64,000 nt of DNA from Sphingobacteriales bacterium 44-61 (GTDB lineage: Bacteria > Bacteroidota > Bacteroidia > Chitinophagales > Chitinophagaceae), in assembly GCA_001898405.1 (NCBI GenBank), contig MKTW01000017.1, forward strand, positions 124,001-188,000. The letters are read 5' to 3'. Position numbers and translations under genes: made by a program. Below the pieces are notes generated by a model. It had not been told where the DNA came from, made no database searches, and saw nothing but the letters and a program-made list of their open reading frames with translations. This document shows, piece by piece, positions 1-8,972 of the stretch (the first letter of the stretch is position 1; the number at the start of each line of letters is the position of its first letter).

Positions 1-1908
1 ATGTGCTTTCTTAATAAATACATTTATGGAAACGCCTTGTTGGATATCAAAAACATTTTCATCTTTTAATCCATCTATTGCTACCTCTTTTTTCTTTGAA
101 TTACCATGCAGGTCCCATATATATATCTTGTCAAACGCTTCAACTAGGCTCTTGCGCATTTGCCTATGAATTACACCATCAACAAATGAATTGTTTGTAA
201 TCATTGCAACAATACCCTGACCATTTTTTTGAATAAAATACTGCGCGTACCTAATAAACTTTATATAGTCGTCTGATAACGGATTAATATTCTTCTCTTT
301 TAAACCCTTTTTGTAGTCTGAAACTAAATTTTCGATCCATTCTCCTTTATTACTACTACTGACACTATACGGTGGATTTCCAATCACGACCATAACAGGA
401 GTCTCTCTTTTTAATGTATTAGCTTCGGTCGCCTCTTGACTCAACCAACTTGCAAACAGGGTTTTTGTGTCCGGGTGAGCTTCTTCGAGGCTGTTTGTAA
501 GATAAATTCTAAGTCGTTTTTCCTTTTGACTGGCTTTATATCCGGTTTCTTTTAAGAGTAAATCCAACTTTAAATGTGCCATTGCATAACTGGCCATTAA
601 TAGCTCAAACCCATGTATTCGAGGGATTAAATGTTCTTCAGCATATTGACTCCAGATACCTTTTTGATCCTCAAATCGTGAATAGATTAGGCGAATTACC
701 TCTGCAAGAAAAGTTCCTGTACCAGTTGCGGGGTCCAAAATTTGAACCTTGTGAACTTCCTCCTCTAATTCAATATCCTTGATCTTTGATCGTTTATCTG
801 CTGTCGCCTTTGTGACATGCTTTCGTTTTATCTTAATTTTACTACTATCAGCAAGACCCATAGATAAGCCAAACTCTTTTTTTAATATTTCATCTACGGA
901 TCGGACAATAAAATTTACGACTGGCTCTGGAGTATACCAAACTCCTCGACTTTTTCTTAACTTTGGATTGTATGCGGCTAGGAAAGTTTCATAAAAATGG
1001 ATTAATGGATCTTCCATTTTGGTAGCCTTTCCAAAATTTTTTAAAATTGAGGAGACGTCAGCAGCTCTAAATACTTCGGCTAATGCGTCAACAATCCAAA
1101 CAATGCGATCATCAATTTCAACACCGGCTATATAGCCGAATAATTTTTTCAAAAAGGGATTACTTTTTGGAATTAGTTCGGCAGCTTCCTGGCGCGAGAA
1201 AGTGTCTATTGATGGGTCGTGTAATCTCGCTGCGAATAGTCCATATGCTATAGTCTGAGCATATATATCGGCAAACTCATCCGGCTTAATATCATGGATA
1301 AGAATATTTTTAAAAGCATACAACTGATCTTTTAAACTACTATTGTCTTGGGAGATTTCATCACTTTCTAAAGCAGTCTGTAAAACTTGTTGCATAACTC
1401 GCGCTTTACTTGCCATCATTTCTGCAAGTTTTAGAGCGCTTCGAATAGTAATTCCCGTGTACTTGGAGAAATCTCTAATTAAGGTTTCAAAGGCAGGCCA
1501 ATTTTCGGATAAAGGGATCAATTTGCCGTTACTAATTTTAGCAATACTTATATCAGTAACACGATCTTTATTTAAATAAAATCTGAACCTAATATAATCA
1601 GTCAGTATTAAATTGTTCAAACTATTCCGATACCTTACTAATTGTTCAGATTGTTCTATCAAATCAAGATTCAATCCTTCGGTTAGGTCCTTTGCTTCAA
1701 TATATCCTATCGGGAAATTTGAGTTGCCTTGCCTTGTCAAAATGTAGTCTGGAGCCCCACAGGCTATCCGAATTGGCTCATTTGTTACATCTGCTTCAGT
1801 GCAAAGAGATTCTAAGAGTAATTGTAAGTCACTTCGATAGCTATGCTCGGTCGAAATGCCTGATTGGAACCTTTTATTAATTTTTTCAAAATACTGCTGA
1901 ACTGTCAT
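1..1908 (-). CDS. Single-chain restriction-modification enzyme (type IIG/ISP-like), truncated by window edge
   Basis: The frame is open from ATG at 1908 to base 1, so only the first 636 residues are visible. Near residues 51-73 the protein has GAPDY followed by GYIEAK, the D...ExK pattern of a PD-(D/E)xK (Mrr-like) nuclease. Near residue 330 comes RGVWYTPEPVVNF, then methyltransferase motif I (DPATGTGTF, about 384) and motif IV NPPY (about 508), as in N6-adenine DNA methylases. The expected activity is DNA cleavage and adenine methylation by one polypeptide. There is no helicase/RecA block between nuclease and methylase, unlike canonical type ISP enzymes, so it is closer to type IIG. The specificity domain would lie beyond the window. 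It sits next to integrases, consistent with island cargo. Confidence 0.8.
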   Translation of the reverse strand, partial: MTVQQYFEKINKRFQSGISTEHSYRSDLQLLLESLCTEADVTNEPIRIACGAPDYILTRQGNSNFPIGYIEAKDLTEGLNLDLIEQSEQLVRYRNSLNNLILTDYIRFRFYLNKDRVTDISIAKISNGKLIPLSENWPAFETLIRDFSKYTGITIRSALKLAEMMASKARVMQQVLQTALESDEISQDNSSLKDQLYAFKNILIHDIKPDEFADIYAQTIAYGLFAARLHDPSIDTFSRQEAAELIPKSNPFLKKLFGYIAGVEIDDRIVWIVDALAEVFRAADVSSILKNFGKATKMEDPLIHFYETFLAAYNPKLRKSRGVWYTPEPVVNFIVRSVDEILKKEFGLSMGLADSSKIKIKRKHVTKATADKRSKIKDIELEEEVHKVQILDPATGTGTFLAEVIRLIYSRFEDQKGIWSQYAEEHLIPRIHGFELLMASYAMAHLKLDLLLKETGYKASQKEKRLRIYLTNSLEEAHPDTKTLFASWLSQEATEANTLKRETPVMVVIGNPPYSVSSSNKGEWIENLVSDYKKGLKEKNINPLSDDYIKFIRYAQYFIQKNGQGIVAMITNNSFVDGVIHRQMRKSLVEAFDKIYIWDLHGNSKKKEVAIDGLKDENVFDIQQGVSINVFIKKAH

Positions 1909-2103
1909 TTAATCTAAAGTAATTGATAATAAGCAAGTTAAGTATTAATTTCTTCGAATTGTTAGTGATTAACCTTATTTTTTAAGGGAAGAATCAAATG
2001 ACTCAGATATAAATCACAAAAATGTTTTTTTATGTGGTTGGCAACGTCTCGATTTAAAACCATAAGCTTGACTTGCTAACCTAAGAATTTATGCCTTTGC
2101 AGT
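1909..2103. other. AT-rich intergenic region upstream of the R-M gene
   Basis: No open frame is seen. The region separates the divergent restriction-modification gene and the small relic at 2104. It should hold the promoter of the R-M gene, but no convincing Bacteroidetes promoter (TTG plus TAnnTTTG) was found. Confidence 0.5.
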
Positions 2104-2280
2104 ATGGCAAAGAAACAAAAATTACTGGCAGATACGAACAGGCATGCAAAGTTAATAGTTGATTTGGCAATAGCCGAATGTAGGGGAAAAACACGCAGGT
2201 TAACGTAAGGGCAATGGTGGCATTAGGGGGATTAAAAGGAGGAAAGGCCCGAGCGGAAAGCCTAACGGCGAAAAGACAAC
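2104..2280 (+). pseudogene. Frameshifted relic of a small GGLKGGKAR-type basic protein
   Basis: ATG at 2104 opens a 34-codon frame (MAKKQKLLADTNRHAKLIV...) that stops at 2206-2208. A different frame from 2205 continues with VALGGLKGGKARAESLTAKRQ. Together these resemble a common short bacterial protein with an N-terminal NxxAKxIVD segment and a GGLKGGKARAxxLxxxxR core, whose function is unclear. One frameshift and loss of the C-terminal tail explain the break. The similarity stops near 2280, just before the 3' end of the first integrase, so this may be an old gene cut by an integration event. Confidence 0.55.
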
Positions 2281-2316
2281 ATGTGATGCCCTCACTTATA
2301 GTGCCCCAGTTTACCT

Positions 2317-3663
2317 TTACGAAACCTTCCTAAATTTTGATTCCAAGACATTCATTTCGCCTCGTTCCTTCCAGATATCTGCCAATATTCTCGCTGCCTC
2401 TTCCGGCGTAATTCTGATATAACGGTAGAAGTCTTTCACACTCTTATGACCACTGATCTTCATAATCAATTCAACCGGCGTTCCTGCTAAAAACTCATTC
2501 GTACAAAAAGATCTCCGGCAGGTATGGGAGGTGACCCAGGCGTATTTGGGTTTCACCTCAACCACTTTCTTATTTCCTTTTCTATAAGAGTGCTTAATCA
2601 GCGCGGTAATACCGGCCAATTTCGCGATGGTTTTAATATGCCTGTTGAATTCAGCATTGGTAAGGGTTGCCTGATGATTTCTGAACCGCTGCGCAAGTAT
2701 CTCCTTTGCTTCATCCCGCAAGGGTATCACTACCCAGCCATTGGATTTTTGTTGTTTGATCCGTATGGTATGAGGTGTGATATCGGTCTTTTCAATTCCC
2801 GAAAAATCAGAAAACCTTAACCCCGTGAGACAACCCAGGACAAAATCCCGTTGATAGGGAATTAAATAGGGATGTTCAGAAAGATCAACACTGTACATTT
2901 TACTAATCTCTCCCCAGGTTAAATAGATGGCATCCGCATCCTCATTGAATACCGTCCAGCCGGACAGATCAATTGTCTCGATAATACTTTTCCTGGCCCG
3001 GTTGTGCAGGAATATCCGCAATTGTTTAATCGTTTTTCCAACGGTATTCTTTTTAAGGCCCTTTATTTTGGTGTTTCTTCTTTTATGCACGTAATAATAA
3101 CTAAGGTATTCGACCAGGTCCTCATAAAACGTGTAGTTGAGACAATCGAATGTAATAGGAGACTTCCAGAATTTTTCAAACTCCTGCAGGTGCATTTTCA
3201 TATTCCGGTAGATGGCCGGCATGTGTTCCGATACTTTGGTAGTTTGCGAACGGATATAATCGTCTACCTGGAAAAAGAAATCCAGATTTGTATAAACAGC
3301 ATTTGTATTATCCTGCCTTTTTTTCAACAGTGCCTCGACTTCCTCGATGCTTCTTGGTGAAATGAAGTAGTCTTTCAGGGTTGCAATACAATCTGCTTCA
3401 TACTTCCTTGACAGCAGCACCAGGTCCTCGGTACGTCGTAACAACAGCCGTAATTTTTCGTTTAGTTCTTCCGCATTGCCGAACGATACCGGCATCTTTA
3501 CTGCAACGACCTGTAGTTTTTTATTCCAGTAAGCAGATGGAATATTTATGCCCGTAGGTAGTACCGTTCGTTTTTCGGAACTGTAACAATATTGGATGTT
3601 GATGGCACTCGTGCCATCTTTTTTTGCCCTGCGATCGCAGATCGCTTTAATGGGTAACAGCAT
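2317..3663 (-). CDS. Tyrosine recombinase/integrase, copy 1
   Basis: This 448-residue protein has an N-terminal arm-binding region (MLLPIKAIC..., INIQYCYS), a core-binding SAM-like domain (about 120-225) and a C-terminal catalytic domain. Catalytic residues are visible: Arg in TGLRFSDF (about 282), HxxR in SHTCRRSF (about 379), His in SGHKS (about 403) and the nucleophile Tyr in FYRYIRI (about 412). It belongs to the family used by Bacteroidetes integrative and mobilizable elements and is clearly paralogous to the genes at 4083 and 59953. It is transcribed away from an attachment-site-like segment at 3699-3781 and diverges from copy 2. Its element probably extends left toward the R-M gene. 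Confidence 0.93.
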   Translation of the reverse strand: MLLPIKAICDRRAKKDGTSAINIQYCYSSEKRTVLPTGINIPSAYWNKKLQVVAVKMPVSFGNAEELNEKLRLLLRRTEDLVLLSRKYEADCIATLKDYFISPRSIEEVEALLKKRQDNTNAVYTNLDFFFQVDDYIRSQTTKVSEHMPAIYRNMKMHLQEFEKFWKSPITFDCLNYTFYEDLVEYLSYYYVHKRRNTKIKGLKKNTVGKTIKQLRIFLHNRARKSIIETIDLSGWTVFNEDADAIYLTWGEISKMYSVDLSEHPYLIPYQRDFVLGCLTGLRFSDFSGIEKTDITPHTIRIKQQKSNGWVVIPLRDEAKEILAQRFRNHQATLTNAEFNRHIKTIAKLAGITALIKHSYRKGNKKVVEVKPKYAWVTSHTCRRSFCTNEFLAGTPVELIMKISGHKSVKDFYRYIRITPEEAARILADIWKERGEMNVLESKFRKVS

Positions 3664-3698
3664 AAATACATCTCCTTTTCACCGGCTCAACGCTGCTG

Positions 3699-3735
3699 GT
3701 TCGAGTCCTATCAGAAGTCCCAACCGGACTCGAAC
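3699..3735. other. tRNA T-loop-like inverted repeat, candidate attachment core for integrase 1
   Basis: GTTCGAGTCC (3699-3708) and its exact complement GGACTCGAAC (3726-3735) face each other across 17 bases. GTTCGAGTCC is the typical tRNA T-loop sequence, but no tRNA body can be folded on either side. Lying 36 bp upstream of the integrase start, this resembles the tRNA-3'-end-derived core of an att site. Confidence 0.45.
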
Positions 3736-3752
3736 TTTGCGCAGACATTCTT

Positions 3753-3781
3753 TGTCGATTTTTTTGTCGATCTCTGTCGAT
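3753..3781 (-). repeat. Three ATCGACA repeats upstream of integrase 1
   Basis: On the integrase strand the heptamer ATCGACA occurs at 3781-3775, 3771-3765 and 3759-3753, spaced 10 and 12 bp apart. It resembles the TTCGACCAAA repeats beside the other two integrases, so it may be an arm-type integrase binding site. Confidence 0.5.
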
Positions 3782-3889
3782 CTGTGAATAATGTCTACTG
3801 ATGTAAAGCTAAAAAGTAAAGTGAGTGGAGCGCTGTTGCAATAATCTAAAAACTAACCACTTGACTGTATAGTGGCGTAAAAACAAAAA

Positions 3890-3930
3890 AAGGGAACACT
3901 ATAAAGTATTCCCTTTGGTGATCCCGCTGG
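3890..3930. other. Hairpin plus 13-bp att-like core beside integrase 2
   Basis: A hairpin (AAGGGAA...TTCCCTT, 3890-3915) is followed at 3918-3930 by GTGATCCCGCTGG. Read on the minus strand this is CCAGCGGGATCAC followed by a terminator-like hairpin, the layout of a tRNA 3' end with its terminator. The same 13 bases recur in the same orientation at 59790-59802, also beside a hairpin and an integrase. Confidence 0.55.
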
Positions 3931-4000
3931 CAATGGCCGGTCGAAAATTGCCCTTATAATATTTTATCTGCTCTTACTTTACTAAGCTGAATTTCAGTTC

Positions 4001-4019
4001 ATTGTAAGAAAATTACAAT
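4001..4019. promoter_or_regulatory. Perfect inverted repeat in the integrase 2 leader
   Basis: ATTGTAA (4001-4007) and TTACAAT (4013-4019) are exact complements around a 5-base spacer, 64 bp upstream of the start codon. It could be an operator. A TATCTTTA stretch near 4031-4038 resembles the Bacteroidetes -7 box but no well-spaced -33 box is evident. Confidence 0.35.
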
Positions 4020-4057
4020 TTTCCTCTTCTTATCTTTATTAAGGATAACAACATATT

Positions 4058-4081
4058 ATTCGACCAAAAATTCGACCAAAT
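4058..4081 (+). repeat. Tandem 12-bp repeat ATTCGACCAAAA directly upstream of integrase 2
   Basis: Two head-to-tail copies (4058-4069 and 4070-4081, 11 of 12 bases equal) end against the ATG at 4083. A nearly identical tandem pair lies at 59726-59749. Probable integrase arm-type binding sites or an autoregulatory site. Confidence 0.6.
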
Positions 4082-4082
4082 C

Positions 4083-5414
4083 ATGTTGTTACCGATTCGA
4101 CCAATCTGCAATCCCAAGAAGATTCGCAGAGATGGAACCAGCCTTATCCAAATTCAGTATTGCTACAGCGCTGAAAAGAAAACATTGCTTAATACCGGCA
4201 TCGCCATTCCTCCCGGATGTTGGAATAGAAAGAAGCTAAGGGTTAACGCGAATCTTCCTCAAGCCTTCGGTATTGTACAGGAAATAAATATAGAAATTCA
4301 GCGCCAGCAGCGCCTGGTAGAAGATATTGTAACCTTCGCTATTCAAAAAGAGGTTAAAGATCCTCTGAAGTTCGTAAAAACGAAATACAAACCGACTTTG
4401 AAGATTTCGGCGCTGGATGAGAATTTTGATGAAAAGGAAAGAGACGTTCCGGTTGTCAATTTTGATGTATTCTATCAAATTAATGACTACATCAACTTCA
4501 AAGCGAAATCAGTCACACCTAATATGGTCAACGTCTATAACAATATGCGTGATACCTTAAAGGCGTTCGAAGTGTTTCGGCAAAGGAAGATCACCTTTGA
4601 AAGTTTTGATTTTGCTTTTTATGAAGAGTTTGTTGATTACATGATGTATGATCATGTGCAGCGGAGGCGGAGAATGATTATAAAGGGGTTTAAAATAAGT
4701 ACAATCGGCAAAACCATTAAACATCTCCGAGTTTTTCTTGCCAATAGAATTAGACGGAAAATCATTGCTCCGATTAATTTGGAGGATTTTAAAATAATGG
4801 ATGAGGAAGCAGATGCCGTGTATTTGACAGAGGAAGAAATCTTTAGAATATATAAGACGAATTTGGCTGCGCATCCGCAGTTGGAGGAATGTCGCGACTT
4901 GTTTGTTTTTGGATGCCTGACAGGTTTGAGGTTTTCGGACTTTACAACCCTGGAGAAGGAAGACTTCCGAAATGGGATGCTTTATAAAAAGCAGCGAAAA
5001 TCGGATCATTGGGTTGTTATTCCTTTAAGGGATATTGCTGACGAGATATTTCAGAATAGGTTTAAGAAAGTGATACCGAAATTTGAAAATGCTGCATTCA
5101 ATAAATTAATAAAGGAGATTGTTCGTTTCGCTGGCATTATTCAAACTATCAAGTTTTCCCATAAAAAAGGGAATAAAGATGTAATTCAGGTTAGGCCGAA
5201 GTGCGATTGGGTGACATCTCATACGTGTCGTCGTTCTTTTTGTACTAACGAGTTTTTGGCGGGTACACCAGTTGATTTGATTATGAAGATTAGCGGGCAT
5301 AGAAGTCTTCGCGACTTCTATAAATACATTCGAATTACGCCAGAGGAAGCGGGGCAAAAAATAAAAGAGATTTGGACGCAGCGCGGTATGCTTACACATA
5401 ATACAAGAATTTAA
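4083..5414 (+). CDS. Tyrosine recombinase/integrase, copy 2
   Basis: This 443-residue integrase is colinear with copies 1 and 3. It has an N-terminal arm-binding segment (IQIQYCYSAEKK), a SAM-like core-binding domain (about 130-225) and a catalytic domain with Arg in TGLRFSDF (about 281), HxxR in SHTCRRSF (about 379), His in SGHRS (about 404) and Tyr in FYKYIRI (about 412). All catalytic residues are present, so it should be active. The att-like core at 3918-3930 and the tandem repeat at 4058 lie upstream, and the gene reads toward the rest of the window. It shares more with copy 3 (for example IGKTIK and the adjoining INLEDFK segment) than with copy 1. It is AT-richer than the genes after 5786, as expected for a mobile-element gene. 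Confidence 0.93.
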   Translation: MLLPIRPICNPKKIRRDGTSLIQIQYCYSAEKKTLLNTGIAIPPGCWNRKKLRVNANLPQAFGIVQEINIEIQRQQRLVEDIVTFAIQKEVKDPLKFVKTKYKPTLKISALDENFDEKERDVPVVNFDVFYQINDYINFKAKSVTPNMVNVYNNMRDTLKAFEVFRQRKITFESFDFAFYEEFVDYMMYDHVQRRRRMIIKGFKISTIGKTIKHLRVFLANRIRRKIIAPINLEDFKIMDEEADAVYLTEEEIFRIYKTNLAAHPQLEECRDLFVFGCLTGLRFSDFTTLEKEDFRNGMLYKKQRKSDHWVVIPLRDIADEIFQNRFKKVIPKFENAAFNKLIKEIVRFAGIIQTIKFSHKKGNKDVIQVRPKCDWVTSHTCRRSFCTNEFLAGTPVDLIMKISGHRSLRDFYKYIRITPEEAGQKIKEIWTQRGMLTHNTRI

Positions 5415-5785
5415 CCTTATAGAAATGTTGAATAAAGCCCGGTTTTTTTTCTTGCGGAAAAATAAAAGGAAGCAGGACAGACGGCATAATCACAAGCGGG
5501 AATAATCCCAACATCTTGTATGTTGATGCAGCGGGAAGTTGGATAACGGATTTCTGTATCGATCTGGACTTATCCATTTGTATCAGGCCGAAGTATAAGG
5601 GTTTATCTTGCTCTTTCATTTGGGCGCCTTATTTTCCGGAACTGAATCTGCATTAGGCGAATCGGCTCTCACGGGTGACGGTCATTTTGGTTGGCCGTCT
5701 ATCCGCTATCCTGCAGACACTCTATCCACACCTGTTAGTAAAAGCATGAGTACCCGCATACACATTAAGCAATAAATTTAATGGT
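5415..5785. other. Intergenic region between integrase 2 and the propeller kinase
   Basis: No supported gene. A short minus-strand open frame at 5392-5619 overlaps the integrase and has no recognisable features. The stretch marks a change from AT-rich mobile DNA to more GC-balanced sequence and should include the promoter of the sensor kinase. Confidence 0.5.
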
Positions 5786-8700
5786 ATGCCGGATAAACCT
5801 TTCCTGTGTGTAACACTAAGACGGTTGGTGCTTTTCATGCCGGCCCTTTTGGGCGTATGCACAGGCGCATTTTCCCAGTCCGGCACTTCTCATTCCCTGC
5901 TCTTTGAAGCGCTGACGATCAACAACGGATTATCCCAGGGGTATGTCAGCGATATTGTGCAGGATCACCAGGGGTTGATGTGGATCACGACGGGTGATGG
6001 ATTGAACAGGTATGACGGATATGATTTCACCGTGTATCATCATGATGCAGATGATCCGTTCTCATTGGGAAGCGATGATCTTACCTGCATCTTTGAAGAC
6101 TCGCAAAAGCGTTTATGGATCGGCACGCGCCAGAACGGCATCGATCTTTTTAACCGCGCGGAAAACCGGTTTTATCACATCAGGAAGGAGGAAGGTAATG
6201 GCTTACGATCTAATGATATTCTGAGTATCCAGGAAGATAAACAGGGACGGCTCTGGGTAAGAACAAGGGAAGGGATCGACAGGTTGACGATCACGCCTTT
6301 CGGGCAGAAAAAAAACAGCCCGGCTGGCAGAACACAATTTCCTGCAGACGTAACATTTTTACATATAGAGGCGAACTCCGGTGCAGAAAGGCAGCCCGGT
6401 CGGTTCGGTGGACAGGACTTGTTTATCGACAGCAGGGGGCGGATTTTCATTACCACCACCACCAATGTTTTTGAAGTAATGACCAGCGCAGACGCCGGTT
6501 ATTACAAAATAGAGGACCGATACCGGTTTCAGGTCATCGATTCCGCTTTTATTCCGGGTATGCTGGAAGACACGATCCATGGAAATCTATTGCTGAATAC
6601 AAAGGAGATCATCCGTTTTCCCGGATTTGGCATGCCGGCCACCGTCTACCGGCACAGCCGTAATGATATCCGGTGGACAACCGACCGCAAGGGAATGCTT
6701 TGGTTGGCCGATGGCGACAGCCTCGCTATAGCGGATCTGAGGACAGGAATTGTCCGGACGGCTGGCGCTTCCGATCCGTCCTTCCGCAAGCCATTAGGTG
6801 CACCCACCGTTTTTTATACCGACCGGACAGGCATGATATGGATCGGCACCGGCGGTTATGGACTCTTGCGTTATGATCCCGAACTTGAATTCTTTCACCA
6901 TTCATTAAAAGGCACAGCAGTCTATCAGCTTGCTGAAGATAAGTCCGGTAACATCATCACCAACCAGTTACAATCGATCAATATCAGCGGACCGGCGCTG
7001 CAAAGTGCCGGTCCGTTGGTCAGCACCGACTTATTCGCAAGCCAGTTTCCGAAATCCCTTTTCACTTTTTCAATGGATGAAGCAGGCGATCTCTGGCTCG
7101 GTTCAAAGGGGGCGCTTACATGCTATAGCCGTTCTGCAACAACCGTTACCCGTTTTCCGGTTCCTTTGCCCTCGCCCGAATTACAACCGTTCCCCGTTCT
7201 GGCAGGCAAGGATCAAAATGTATGGATGGGATATGGCAGGTACTTTGCCTGTTACAACAGGTTGACAGGCAACTTCACTTTTTTCGATTATCCATCGGAA
7301 CCGGCGAGTTACGACTATGATTTCCTTCAATACATTTACAGTGATGGCGAGCTGTTGTGGCTCGGCTCCGTGAACGGCGTATTCTGTTTCAATACAAAGC
7401 GGTTGCAGTTTGTAAGCGCAGCCAATGGCAATTCCAACTGGTTTAAGGGTGGATTTATTTATTCCTTCTGCAATGATCCCGGAGAGCCGCAAAAATACCT
7501 CTGGTTGGGAACAAAGGGAATGGGGCTGAACAGGCTGGATAAGACCACCGGGGTTCTTACCCGGTTTGATAAGAAGAAAGGCCTTGTAAATAATGTGGTG
7601 TATGGTATGCTGCCTGATGGTAATGGGCATCTTTGGTTAAGCACGAACAGAGGGCTTTCCAGGTTTACTATTGCCACAGAAAGCTTCAGAAATTTTGATG
7701 TGAGTGATGGGTTACAAAGTAACGAATTCAATCGTTATGCTTTCCTTCGCACTACTGGCGGCAAATTGGTATTTGGAGGAATGAACGGAATTAATTTTTT
7801 TGACCCGGCGCTGGTTTCATCATTGGAAGCCCCGCCGGTTATCTTTACGCAATTCCGGCTGTTTAATAAAAAAATTGAGCCAGGAAGCAGTGGTTCGCCA
7901 TTAACACAATCGATCGGGTTTACCAACAACATCCGGTTACAATATCGGCAGAACGTAATAACCATCCAGTTTGCGGCCATGGACTACCGCAAACATGGAA
8001 GCATCCGCTATCGCTACAGGATGAAAGGTTTTGATGAAGATTGGATACACTCTGGCGAACTACGTGAAGCTACCTATACGAATCTTGATCCTGGTACTTA
8101 TCAATTTTCGGTGCAGGCCGCTTATGAGGACGAAGACTGGGGTACCGGATCAGCCATACTCACAATAACAATAAAAACGCCCTGGTGGCGGACCTGGTGG
8201 TTTTATTGTTTAAGCATATTGCTGGTGGCAGGCGGCTTATACGTATTATACCAGTTCCGGCTTTCTCAGTTCAGACGGCTTGAAAAATTACGCAACAGTA
8301 TTGCCCGCGATCTTCATGATGAAGTGGGCTCTTCGATCAGTACAATTGCGATCTATTCGAAAATCGTTCATGAACAGGTTAGCAACACCACGTTCAATAA
8401 TGAACCCTTGTTGCAGAAGATCAGTGAACATGCATCTGAGATCATGGAATCCATGAATGACATCGTTTGGAACATCAATACCAGGAATGATGCATTTGAA
8501 CATATCATCAGCCGTATGCGCGAGCATGCATCCCAGTTGCTGGAAGTGCAGAACTATTCCCTGCATTTCAAGTTTGATGGTCATCTGCAGCATTTGCGGC
8601 TGACCATGGAAAAAAGGAGGGATTTTTATCTTATTTATAAAGAGGCCCTGAACAACATTGCCAAATATGCTCACGGCAAAAATGCCTGGATCTCCCTGAC

Positions 8701-8890
8701 CCTCAGTGGTAATAATCTGGAGCTGGATATCAGGGATGATGGGGTTGGATTTGAATTAGGCAATGAGAGACAGGAGGGCAATGGATTGGCGAATATGCGG
8801 TTCCGGGCAACGGCGCTGAAAGGGAAGATCCATTTTGATTCCACACCGGGCGAGGGAACGCATGTATACCTGATCTGTCCGATGACGTAG
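5786..8890 (+). CDS. Two-component regulator propeller sensor histidine kinase
   Basis: This 1034-residue protein begins with a signal peptide ending near GAFSQS. It is followed by beta-propeller repeats of the Reg_prop type (GLSQGYVSDIVQDHQGLMW, then further LWIGT/LWLGS motifs), a Y_Y_Y domain (about 700-790), one membrane helix (WWFYCLSILLVAGGLYVLY, about 807-825) and a HisKA_3 domain with the phospho-accepting His in RDLHDEVGSS (about 844). A HATPase domain follows with DDGVGFE and GNGLANM (about 970-1000). It should sense a periplasmic signal, often a glycan, and phosphorylate the LuxR-type regulator 82 bp downstream. There is no fused receiver or AraC domain, unlike the hybrid regulator at 26616. 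Confidence 0.92.
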   Translation: MPDKPFLCVTLRRLVLFMPALLGVCTGAFSQSGTSHSLLFEALTINNGLSQGYVSDIVQDHQGLMWITTGDGLNRYDGYDFTVYHHDADDPFSLGSDDLTCIFEDSQKRLWIGTRQNGIDLFNRAENRFYHIRKEEGNGLRSNDILSIQEDKQGRLWVRTREGIDRLTITPFGQKKNSPAGRTQFPADVTFLHIEANSGAERQPGRFGGQDLFIDSRGRIFITTTTNVFEVMTSADAGYYKIEDRYRFQVIDSAFIPGMLEDTIHGNLLLNTKEIIRFPGFGMPATVYRHSRNDIRWTTDRKGMLWLADGDSLAIADLRTGIVRTAGASDPSFRKPLGAPTVFYTDRTGMIWIGTGGYGLLRYDPELEFFHHSLKGTAVYQLAEDKSGNIITNQLQSINISGPALQSAGPLVSTDLFASQFPKSLFTFSMDEAGDLWLGSKGALTCYSRSATTVTRFPVPLPSPELQPFPVLAGKDQNVWMGYGRYFACYNRLTGNFTFFDYPSEPASYDYDFLQYIYSDGELLWLGSVNGVFCFNTKRLQFVSAANGNSNWFKGGFIYSFCNDPGEPQKYLWLGTKGMGLNRLDKTTGVLTRFDKKKGLVNNVVYGMLPDGNGHLWLSTNRGLSRFTIATESFRNFDVSDGLQSNEFNRYAFLRTTGGKLVFGGMNGINFFDPALVSSLEAPPVIFTQFRLFNKKIEPGSSGSPLTQSIGFTNNIRLQYRQNVITIQFAAMDYRKHGSIRYRYRMKGFDEDWIHSGELREATYTNLDPGTYQFSVQAAYEDEDWGTGSAILTITIKTPWWRTWWFYCLSILLVAGGLYVLYQFRLSQFRRLEKLRNSIARDLHDEVGSSISTIAIYSKIVHEQVSNTTFNNEPLLQKISEHASEIMESMNDIVWNINTRNDAFEHIISRMREHASQLLEVQNYSLHFKFDGHLQHLRLTMEKRRDFYLIYKEALNNIAKYAHGKNAWISLTLSGNNLELDIRDDGVGFELGNERQEGNGLANMRFRATALKGKIHFDSTPGEGTHVYLICPMT

Positions 8891-8972
8891 ATATCCATAA
8901 ATGGCCTATTCAGGCTATTGCCGTCCCACCCAATAACCACTAGTTTTGCCTGACCCGTTTTAAAAACAAGTT

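Noticed and set aside
3699-3735. Complete tRNA gene
   Set aside because: Only T-loop-like sequence; no anticodon or D arm can be folded on either strand.
5392-5619. 75-codon minus-strand frame after integrase 2
   Set aside because: Overlaps the integrase end and shows no domain or start signal.
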